From Bacteroidota bacterium (GTDB taxonomy: Bacteria; Bacteroidota; Bacteroidia; Bacteroidales; Paludibacteraceae), in the NCBI GenBank assembly GCA_022709605.1, contig JAKLIM010000179.1, positions 1-7,294 on the forward strand: a DNA stretch of 7,294 bases, in the 5' to 3' direction. The notes below the pieces were generated by a model that searched no databases, had not been told where the DNA came from, and saw only the letters and a list, made by a program, of their open reading frames with translations. The position numbers and the translations under genes were made by a program. This document shows, in pieces, positions 1-4,773 of the stretch (positions are counted from its first letter, which is position 1; each line of letters begins with the position of its first letter).

Positions 1-233
1 CAAAGATACATACTGCCGTCAAAATTTCACCCAACTACAGTGGTCCGGTGGTTTATGTAAAAGATGCCTCGGTAAATACCAATGTGGTTGCTCAACTAAT
101 GAGCGACAAACATCGTCCGGAATTTATGGAAGGTATCAATGCCGAATATCAGGCTTTGCGCGATAAGCAAACCAAAAAAGTGGCGTTGCTGAGTTTAGAT
201 GAAGCCAAGAAAAGAAAACCGAACTTATTTTAA
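1..233 (+). CDS. metH: Cobalamin-dependent methionine synthase, C-terminal end (5' partial)
   Basis: Only the last ~76 codons are present; the reading frame enters at base 3 and ends at TAA 231-233. MetH transfers a methyl group from methyltetrahydrofolate to homocysteine through methylcobalamin in the cytoplasm. The segment K-HTAVKI--NYSGP-VYV--AS matches, from memory, the end of the cobalamin-binding Rossmann domain of E. coli MetH. It is followed by the helical stretch (LMSDKHRPEF, then EYQALRDKQ) and the LLSLDEAKKRK linker. In E. coli that linker leads into a ~330-residue S-adenosylmethionine-binding reactivation domain; here the protein stops right after the linker with NLF. A strong terminator follows within 35 bp and I see no continuation in another frame, so the short form looks genuine. 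I infer that reactivation is done by a separate protein elsewhere. The identity is secure; the N-terminal domains cannot be seen. Confidence 0.9.
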   Translation, partial: KIHTAVKISPNYSGPVVYVKDASVNTNVVAQLMSDKHRPEFMEGINAEYQALRDKQTKKVALLSLDEAKKRKPNLF

Positions 234-267
234 GTAACTTTCTTTGTTTTGAAAAAATAAAATGCAT

Positions 268-308
268 TCGGCTGAATTTCAATGATGAAGTTCAGCCGAT
301 TTTCTTTT
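268..308 (+). terminator. Intrinsic terminator of metH
   Basis: A 12-bp stem (arms 269-280 and 287-298, one U-G pair) closes a 6-base loop AATGAT and gains one more A-T pair at its base. It is followed by the T-rich run ATTTTCTTTT. It starts 35 bp after the metH stop and should separate metH from everything downstream. Confidence 0.88.
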
Positions 309-355
309 GCAAATGGTTTTATCACTGATTTCTTTTATTAAATAGATGGAACTAA

Positions 356-470
356 TCCCGATAATTATCGGGAGTCGTAAAACTTTAAACGTTGCATACG
401 GCAAAGTCCCTCTCCTTGGGAGAGGGTTCCGAAGTCTCGGAATAGGGAGAGCCTGCCTGCCGCAGGCAGG
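356..470. repeat. Island of four adjacent intergenic palindromes
   Basis: Four perfect inverted repeats follow one another. (a) 356-373 is an 18-bp palindrome with half TCCCGATAA. (b) 408-426 has arms CCCTCTCC and GGAGAGGG with a 3-base loop. (c) 427-442 has arms TTCCGA and TCGGAA with a 4-base loop. (d) 452-470 has arms CCTGCCTGC and GCAGGCAGG around one base. GGGAGAG at 445-451 partly repeats the right arm of (b), so alternative folds are possible. The block is strikingly GC-rich in an AT-rich spacer. From memory, elements of these types recur between genes in many Bacteroidetes genomes. No transposase or obvious target duplication is seen. Mobile, REP-like or RNA-structural roles remain open. 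Confidence 0.75.
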
Positions 471-585
471 GTCAAAAATTAAAAGGTACATTATATTCTT
501 CCTATTACTTATTAAAAAAATATTCAACTAAATCTTTCAAAAAAGTTCTTTCAAAAATAATTTTTATTCTAAGTTGAATGAAATT

Positions 586-609
586 TATCCCTGTAATTAT
601 GCAGGGATA
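586..609. promoter_or_regulatory. Inverted repeat upstream of the GH43 -7 box (candidate operator)
   Basis: Perfect 8-bp arms TATCCCTG (586-593) and CAGGGATA (602-608, plus A609) flank an 8-base AT-rich spacer. The repeat ends two bases before the presumed -7 element at 612-619. It occupies the place where a -33 box should be, and no good -33 match is seen there. That position suits a dimeric regulator controlling the GH43 gene. It lies upstream of the expected transcript start, so an RNA role is less likely. The regulator is unknown. Confidence 0.5.
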
Positions 610-611
610 TC

Positions 612-619
612 TATTTTTG
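612..619 (+). promoter_or_regulatory. Likely -7 promoter element of the GH43 gene
   Basis: TATTTTTG matches the Bacteroidetes sigma-ABfr -7 consensus TAnnTTTG and lies 25 bp before the ATG, implying a leader of about 20 bases. There is no clear TTTG at the expected -33 distance; the overlapping inverted repeat may mark dependence on a regulator. Confidence 0.5.
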
Positions 620-644
620 TGAAAATCATTTTTATTCAACAATC

Positions 645-1601
645 ATGAAAAGAGTCACTCAACTATCAAGGTATTTTTTTATACTAATTCTTTTTTTAGG
701 TACAATAACAACTCAAACCAAACTGTATGCTCAAACTGATATTGTGGTTAACGGACAGGAATTGACCGACACTCAGGGAAATATTATTAACGCACATGGA
801 GGGGGTTTTTTGAAAGTTGGAGATTATTATTACTGGATAGGTGAAAACCGACGTAATGGAGTTTTCGTATCGTGTTATCGTTCAAAAGATTTGGTGAGCT
901 GGGAATTCAGAGGCGATTTATTAACACGTCAATCTCATCCTGAACTTGCAAAAGCAAATATCGAACGCCCGAAAGTGATTTACAATGAGCAAACTAAACA
1001 ATTTGTAATGTGGATGCATTACGAGTACGGTCGCGATTACAGTTATGCCCGTGCTGCTGTTGCCTATTCTTCCGACATCGAAAAACCATTTACTTTCGTA
1101 AAAAGTTTCCGACCTTTTGGCAATATGTCGCGCGATTGCACGCTGTACAAAGACACTAATGGAACAGCCTACTTTTTTTCAGCAGCACGCGAAAATTACG
1201 ATTTGGCATTGTATCGGCTTACTGATGATTACTTAGATGCAAAAGAGCAGATAACTACGCTTTGGCCGGGTGGACATCGCGAAGCTCCTGCTCTTGTAAA
1301 ACGGGGTGAATATTATTTCCTAATGACTTCGGGTTGTACGGGTTGGGCCCCAAATCAAGGGAAATACGCTTATTCTAAATCAGTTACCGGACCCTGGTCG
1401 AAATTAATCAACATAGGCGATTCAACCACTTATAACTCACAATCTACCTTCATTTTACCGGTCGAAAGTAATCACAAAACAACATATCTTTACGTGGGCG
1501 ACCGTTGGGATGGTCGCAATTATTTCAATTCGAAGTACGTTATTATGCCTCTCACTTTCCCCAATGATTCAACTATGAAGTTGGAACCGAGATTGAAATA
1601 A
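645..1601 (+). CDS. Secreted GH43 glycosidase, probable exo-beta-1,3-galactanase type
   Basis: A 318-residue five-bladed-propeller hydrolase, probably periplasmic or secreted. Residues 1-29 form a type I signal peptide (MKR, hydrophobic 10-22, likely cleavage LYA|QT); there is no lipobox. The remainder is one GH43 catalytic domain, with no carbohydrate-binding module. Subfamily-like motifs are INAHGGG (48-54), YYWIGENRR (62-70), IERPK (106-110), SRDCTLY (162-168), GGHREAPAL (209-217) and NSQSTF (264-269). By recall of the fungal Pc1,3Gal43A structure, Glu213 would be the general acid, Asp164 the pKa modulator, and Glu107 and Gln266 would match the unusual Glu/Gln pair used where the normal GH43 Asp base is missing. 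The expected substrate is the beta-1,3-galactan backbone of arabinogalactan-like glycans. No SusC/SusD pair or other enzyme is adjacent in the window. The family is secure; the exact substrate is inferred. Tandem stops (TAA TAA) end the gene. Confidence 0.85.
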   Translation: MKRVTQLSRYFFILILFLGTITTQTKLYAQTDIVVNGQELTDTQGNIINAHGGGFLKVGDYYYWIGENRRNGVFVSCYRSKDLVSWEFRGDLLTRQSHPELAKANIERPKVIYNEQTKQFVMWMHYEYGRDYSYARAAVAYSSDIEKPFTFVKSFRPFGNMSRDCTLYKDTNGTAYFFSAARENYDLALYRLTDDYLDAKEQITTLWPGGHREAPALVKRGEYYFLMTSGCTGWAPNQGKYAYSKSVTGPWSKLINIGDSTTYNSQSTFILPVESNHKTTYLYVGDRWDGRNYFNSKYVIMPLTFPNDSTMKLEPRLK

Positions 1602-1610
1602 TAAACTTTT

Positions 1611-2714
1611 TTATTGTTTTCGTGAATAAATATTCCAGGCAATCCGATCGATGATATCTGTGGCAAATGCAGCCTCACGAACTGATTTAAATATCATTTC
1701 AATCGTATCGATAGTGGAATTTGTTAATTCACTCATCAAAGTCGAAGTTCCATCATCGAAGGTAATTTTAAGGTCTCTTTTCTTATTAACAACCGTCTGA
1801 TCGAGTGAATCAGTGTTGTTAAGTACAATTTCAACTTTTGCATTATTCTGAAGCACACCGCCGAGATATACACGTGCACTATCAAGACTGTTTTTACCCT
1901 GAGTTCTTACAATTTGAACATTCCCAATGGTTAAAGAATAAGTTCTTTCACGATGTTTTTTATTATCAGTTACTACTTTCATAGTAGTTACTTTTTCTTC
2001 GAAAAGCAAAGAATTCTTATTCGAAATTGAACGTGAACTTACAGTAGTATCGCCTGTATTTTCGATGCATTTAATTGTGTAATCACTTGCAAGAGCATAT
2101 TCCGACAAATAATCATATCCGTTAATTTTATTTCGGGTATAGTGAATTTTTAAAGCTCCGACAGGTAAATTATCAATATTAAAAGCTGATGTAAGTCGGT
2201 ATTCTTTACCTGCTGCAAGACTTCTCGTAACATTATATTCGCTGGTTACTGCTTCAAAATTATTAGCAAGAGTTGAATCTTTTGCCGTATATCTGAAAAG
2301 AGTTCCGGGGGTTTTTACTTTTTTCAAAGGCAATCGTACAATCATGTTTTCGTTATCGCCCGTACGATTGAAATACCGCATAAAAGGTGCCTGATGTTTA
2401 ACTTTCAACCAAGAGTATTCATAAACGCCCGAAATATCAGACAATTTAATTTCAATCAAATCCTGAGGTATTAATTCATTGTTAGCCGGCGCTAGAGTTA
2501 AGCCCTGTACCTGAGCCGATTCAACGTTTAATTCACCCAATAACTGAAAATCAGACGAGTTTGTAATCTCATTCACAGCATCCGAAAGCGTTTTTACATT
2601 TGATTTAAGTGAAGTTTCCAATGACTTTTGAACTCCTACTTCTTCTGTTTTTGTACAACTCGATGCCAACAGGCCAAGTGTAACAATTCCTGCGATAAAA
2701 ATTTTTGTTCTCAT
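1611..2714 (-). CDS. Unrecognised lipoprotein
   Basis: A 367-residue protein that I do not recognise. Its N-terminus is a clear lipoprotein signal: MRTK, a hydrophobic core to residue 16, then lipobox LASSC with the lipidated Cys at 20. The following T-K-T-E-E is short and acidic, loosely like the charged export signal of surface lipoproteins in this phylum, so an outer-membrane or cell-surface location is plausible but unproven. The rest is mostly beta-type sequence (for example 85-145, 170-210 and 240-320) with one other Cys (216), no catalytic motif and no transmembrane segment. The C-terminus (325-362) appears helical. It faces the GH43 gene tail to tail with only 9 bp between stops, so the two are not an operon. 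The start is set by the signal peptide. A carbohydrate- or protein-binding role is possible; nothing in the sequence decides it. Confidence 0.8.
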   Translation of the reverse strand: MRTKIFIAGIVTLGLLASSCTKTEEVGVQKSLETSLKSNVKTLSDAVNEITNSSDFQLLGELNVESAQVQGLTLAPANNELIPQDLIEIKLSDISGVYEYSWLKVKHQAPFMRYFNRTGDNENMIVRLPLKKVKTPGTLFRYTAKDSTLANNFEAVTSEYNVTRSLAAGKEYRLTSAFNIDNLPVGALKIHYTRNKINGYDYLSEYALASDYTIKCIENTGDTTVSSRSISNKNSLLFEEKVTTMKVVTDNKKHRERTYSLTIGNVQIVRTQGKNSLDSARVYLGGVLQNNAKVEIVLNNTDSLDQTVVNKKRDLKITFDDGTSTLMSELTNSTIDTIEMIFKSVREAAFATDIIDRIAWNIYSRKQ

Positions 2715-2773
2715 AACTTTTATTTGATTTAAAATTTCACGATATATATTAGAATTAAGTTGAGTTATAATAT

Positions 2774-2781
2774 CAAAGTCA
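2774..2781 (-). promoter_or_regulatory. Possible -7 element of the lipoprotein gene
   Basis: On the minus strand the sequence reads TGACTTTG, one mismatch from TAnnTTTG, 59 bp before the lipoprotein ATG. No convincing -33 box accompanies it, so this is a weak call. Confidence 0.28.
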
Positions 2782-3001
2782 GTAATTATTTATTGCTCTT
2801 AATTTACTTATTTTGCATTTAAAAAAATCTCATTAAACGGACAATTAAAATTCAAACAAAGAAATTCTTTTTTGAATAAAAGTTAAAATTATGCGAATAA
2901 AACTCAATAACATTATCACTTTAAAACAATTAGACGAATCAAATAGTTTAAAGTTTAATTTATAATAAGTTAAATTGAAATCATTTATAAAACAACTAAA
3001 A

Positions 3002-3025
3002 GAATAAAGAAATATTTCTTTATTC
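3002..3025. promoter_or_regulatory. Perfect 24-bp palindrome at the mdh promoter (candidate operator)
   Basis: The half-site GAATAAAGAAAT (3002-3013) is followed directly by its exact reverse complement (3014-3025), with no spacer and no mismatch. It overlaps the presumed -33 box (TTTA, 3019-3022) and ends 15 bp before the -7 box at 3040. Its position suits a repressor or a closely placed activator of mdh. It does not match the CRP or FNR consensus sequences that I know. A chance origin is less likely at this length, though both arms are AT-rich. Confidence 0.55.
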
Positions 3026-3047
3026 ATATAATTTATTGCTATCTTTG
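3019..3047 (+). promoter_or_regulatory. mdh promoter
   Basis: TATCTTTG (3040-3047) is a perfect match to TAnnTTTG. TTTA (3019-3022), 17 bases upstream, is a near match to the TTTG -33 element. Initiation would be expected near 3054, leaving an AT-rich leader of about 40 bases without a Shine-Dalgarno sequence. Confidence 0.72.
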
Positions 3048-3094
3048 CGCTCAAATTCAAAAAAATAAAAAATCAAATATATAATTTTTAAAAC

Positions 3095-4036
3095 ATGAAG
3101 AAAGTAACCGTTGTAGGCGCAGGAAACGTAGGCGCAACCTGTGCAAATGTATTAGCATTTCAAGAAATAGCTGACGAAGTAGTAATGCTTGATGTAAAAG
3201 AAGGCGTTTCGGAAGGCAAGGCTTTAGACATGATGCAAACTGCCACTTTATTAGGTTTTGATTCATCAATTGTTGGTTGTACAAGCGACTATGCAAAAAC
3301 TGCAGGTTCAGATGTTGTTGTAATCACATCAGGTATTCCACGTAAACCCGGAATGACCCGTGAGGAACTGATCGGTGTAAATGCCGGTATCGTAAAAGGT
3401 GTTTGTGAAAATATCCTGAAATATTCTCCTGATTCTATTATTATAGTTGTTAGTAACCCAATGGATACAATGACTTATCTTGCCCTTAAAGCAACCGGAC
3501 TTCCAAAAAATAAAATTATTGGAATGGGTGGAACTTTAGACAGTTCACGCTTTAAATGCTATTTAAGCAAAGCACTTAATGCAAATCCAAACGAAATTGA
3601 CGGTATGGTAATCGGTGGACATGGCGATACAACAATGATTCCATTAACCCGTTATGCAACTTACAAAGGTCGTTTGGTAAGCGAAATACTTGATGCTGAA
3701 ACATTAAACAAAGTTGCTGCTGACACAATGGTTGGTGGTGCTACATTAACCGGTTTATTGGGTACTTCAGCCTGGTATGCTCCCGGAGCTGCTGCTGCTT
3801 ATCTTGTTGATGCAATTATACATAACAAGAAACGCATTATACCTTGTAGTGTAATGTTAGATGGCGAATACGGACAAAGCGATATTTGTATCGGAGTTCC
3901 ATGTTTAATTGGCGAAAACGGCATTGAAGAAATTCTGGATTATAAACTTAATGCTGAAGAACAAGCATTGTTTAGCAAAAGTGCCGATGCTGTTAGAGCA
4001 ACCAACGACGTTTTGAAAGAAATTAACGCCATTTAA
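3095..4036 (+). CDS. mdh: NAD-dependent malate dehydrogenase (LDH-like type)
   Basis: Cytoplasmic enzyme interconverting malate and oxaloacetate with NAD. In this phylum it commonly serves both the TCA cycle and the reductive branch toward fumarate and succinate. The 313 residues are full length for the family. The Rossmann NAD motif VGAGNVG is at 7-13, with Asp33 at the end of the second strand favouring NAD over NADP. The mobile loop IPRKPGMTR (81-89) supplies Arg83 and Arg89; an arginine in the loop marks malate rather than lactate specificity. SNPMD (120-124) is the conserved segment after the fourth strand. Asp149 and Arg152 (TLDSSR) and His176 (GGHGD) form the catalytic relay and substrate clamp. 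The start is supported by the N-terminal strand KKVTVVGAG beginning at once. It stands alone, with its own promoter (overlapped by a 24-bp palindrome) and its own terminator. Confidence 0.97.
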   Translation: MKKVTVVGAGNVGATCANVLAFQEIADEVVMLDVKEGVSEGKALDMMQTATLLGFDSSIVGCTSDYAKTAGSDVVVITSGIPRKPGMTREELIGVNAGIVKGVCENILKYSPDSIIIVVSNPMDTMTYLALKATGLPKNKIIGMGGTLDSSRFKCYLSKALNANPNEIDGMVIGGHGDTTMIPLTRYATYKGRLVSEILDAETLNKVAADTMVGGATLTGLLGTSAWYAPGAAAAYLVDAIIHNKKRIIPCSVMLDGEYGQSDICIGVPCLIGENGIEEILDYKLNAEEQALFSKSADAVRATNDVLKEINAI

Positions 4037-4059
4037 TTTCCGAATTTTACTTAATAAAT

Positions 4060-4099
4060 AAAAAGTTGCGGATTTAAATTCGCAACTTTTTTATTTTTC
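4060..4099 (+). terminator. Intrinsic terminator of mdh
   Basis: The arms AAAAGTTGCG (4061-4070) and CGCAACTTTT (4081-4090) pair perfectly around a 10-base AT-rich loop. One more A-T pair extends the base, and a T-rich run continues to about 4099. It begins 24 bp after the mdh stop. Confidence 0.9.
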
Positions 4100-4143
4100 A
4101 AAAAAATAAATTGCAAATAATGGATAAATCATTGAAATTGATA

Positions 4144-4151
4144 TATCTTTG
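4144..4151 (+). promoter_or_regulatory. Likely -7 promoter element of the perR-like gene
   Basis: TATCTTTG matches TAnnTTTG exactly and is identical to the mdh box. It lies 31 bp before the ATG, so the leader should be short. The -33 region is poor (ATGG near 4120-4123), which could mean a weak promoter. Confidence 0.6.
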
Positions 4152-4158
4152 CAATAAA

Positions 4159-4179
4159 TATAATTAAATAGCAATTATA
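4159..4179. promoter_or_regulatory. Inverted repeat at the perR-like start (candidate autoregulatory operator)
   Basis: The arms TATAATT (4159-4165) and AATTATA (4173-4179) are separated by 7 bases and lie between the expected transcript start and the ATG at 4183. Overlapping it, TTATAATTAT (4175-4184) matches the first ten positions of the Bacillus Per box TTATAATnATTATAA, though the second half is poor. The placement fits repression of the gene by its own product. The AT-rich background lowers confidence. Confidence 0.45.
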
Positions 4180-4182
4180 ATT

Positions 4183-4599
4183 ATGAACTCCTACATTCAA
4201 ACCCATCAATTCTTAATTCAAAAAAACATCAAACCATCGGTTCAAAGAACTGCCGTTATGGAATTTTTGTTGAATAACAGAATTCACGCTACCGTAGATG
4301 AAATATATGTGGCATTAAGTCCTGATATGCCTACATTATCAAAAACTACAGTATATAATACATTGGACTTACTTGTAAAAAAAGGTGCTGTACAAATGCT
4401 GTCGATTGATGAAAAGAATGCCCGCTACGATGCCGACACTTCTAATCACGGACATTTCTTCTGTCAAAGTTGTGGCAAAGTATCCGATATTTTCAATTTA
4501 AATCCTGCACTTTTCGAAATTCCTTATCATCCGAATTTCAAAATTAAAACTGTAGAAATTTCATATACAGGCATTTGTAAAGAGTGCAAAGAAAATTAA
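4183..4599 (+). CDS. perR: Fur-family regulator, PerR-like peroxide sensor
   Basis: A 138-residue cytoplasmic metalloregulator of the Fur family. The N-terminal winged helix spans about 10-80, with the recognition helix near TLSKTTVYNTLDLL (51-64). Aligned by eye to Bacillus subtilis PerR, all five regulatory-metal ligands are present: His35, Asp83, His89, His91 and Asp102. The structural zinc site is two CxxC pairs, Cys94/Cys97 and Cys132/Cys135. Asp102 is informative because PerR has Asp there and Fur has Glu. His35 and His89 correspond to the residues that iron-catalysed peroxide oxidation modifies. The expected role is Fe- or Mn-dependent repression of oxidative-stress genes, relieved by H2O2. 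The start is supported by the usual helix before QRTAVMEFL. It is monocistronic, with its own -7 box, a possible operator at its start, and a terminator. A Zur or Fur identity is possible but less likely. Confidence 0.88.
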   Translation: MNSYIQTHQFLIQKNIKPSVQRTAVMEFLLNNRIHATVDEIYVALSPDMPTLSKTTVYNTLDLLVKKGAVQMLSIDEKNARYDADTSNHGHFFCQSCGKVSDIFNLNPALFEIPYHPNFKIKTVEISYTGICKECKEN

Positions 4600-4623
4600 C
4601 AAGAAAATTTTTTAGTTTAAATT

Positions 4624-4651
4624 AAAGCATACTTAACAGTGTGCTTTTTTT
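4624..4651 (+). terminator. Intrinsic terminator of the perR-like gene
   Basis: The arms AAAGCATAC (4624-4632) and GTGTGCTTT (4639-4647) form a 9-bp stem with one U-G pair and a TTAACA loop. An uninterrupted T run reaches 4651. It begins 24 bp after the stop codon. Confidence 0.85.
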
Positions 4652-4674
4652 ATTTAGGTTTTTTCATATCTTTG
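4645..4674 (+). promoter_or_regulatory. Likely promoter of the outer-membrane barrel gene
   Basis: TATCTTTG (4667-4674) is a perfect -7 match. The T run of the preceding terminator (TTTT at 4645-4648, 18 bases upstream) could serve as a poor -33 box. Initiation near 4681 would give an unusually long leader of about 93 bases. A second -7 match, TACGTTTG at 4704-4711, lacks a -33 partner at normal spacing and is the alternative. Confidence 0.5.
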
Positions 4675-4773
4675 ACCCTGTCAACGGAAAAGAGAAATTA
4701 ACCTACGTTTGGGGTATACATTTAAACTGTTGAATGCAAAAAATCCATTTATAATTTTTTAAATTAATACTTT

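Larger units (their letters stand above)
309..644. other. Gene-free spacer between metH and the GH43 gene
   Basis: No credible gene is present. Reading frames across the middle run through back-to-back palindromes and do not look like protein. The left half holds the palindrome island at 356-470. The right half is AT-rich, with a direct repeat TCTTTCAAAAA at 533-543 and 547-557 (period 14). The octamer ATTCAACT occurs at 522-529 and its inverse AGTTGAAT at 572-579, and ATTCAAC recurs at 634-640 close to the GH43 start. The promoter-proximal inverted repeat and -7 box are listed separately. Confidence 0.7.
2715..3094. other. Divergent AT-rich spacer between the lipoprotein gene and mdh
   Basis: This 380-bp spacer holds the start regions of two diverging genes and no credible coding sequence; a 71-codon minus-strand frame here is made of low-complexity AT-rich DNA. 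Besides the mdh promoter and its palindrome, there is a 13-base odd palindrome, AAAGAA-A-TTCTTT, at 2858-2870. It shares its AAAGAA/TTCTTT arms with the large palindrome at 3002-3025. I see nothing else interpretable in 2782-3000. Confidence 0.6.

Noticed and set aside
346..531. 61-codon plus-strand reading frame and an overlapping 82-codon minus-strand frame (279-527)
   Set aside because: Both run through the palindrome island; the residues simply translate the inverted repeats, with no start signal or domain.
1600..1615. Possible bidirectional terminator between the convergent GH43 and lipoprotein genes
   Set aside because: Only a 6-bp all-A/T stem (AATAAA / TTTATT) with a 4-base loop; too weak to claim as a terminator in this AT-rich sequence.
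2845..3060. 71-codon minus-strand frame in the spacer before mdh
   Set aside because: Low-complexity AT-rich translation overlapping the mdh promoter and palindrome; no promoter or recognisable protein.
3057..3296. 79-codon minus-strand frame over the start of mdh
   Set aside because: Antisense shadow of a secure gene, rich in Leu/Arg/Gln as expected from the reverse of its codons.
4681..4773. Riboswitch or small RNA in the leader of the barrel gene
   Set aside because: Only short pairings (for example TCAAC at 4681-4685 with GTTGA at 4729-4733) can be drawn, and no known riboswitch core is recognisable.
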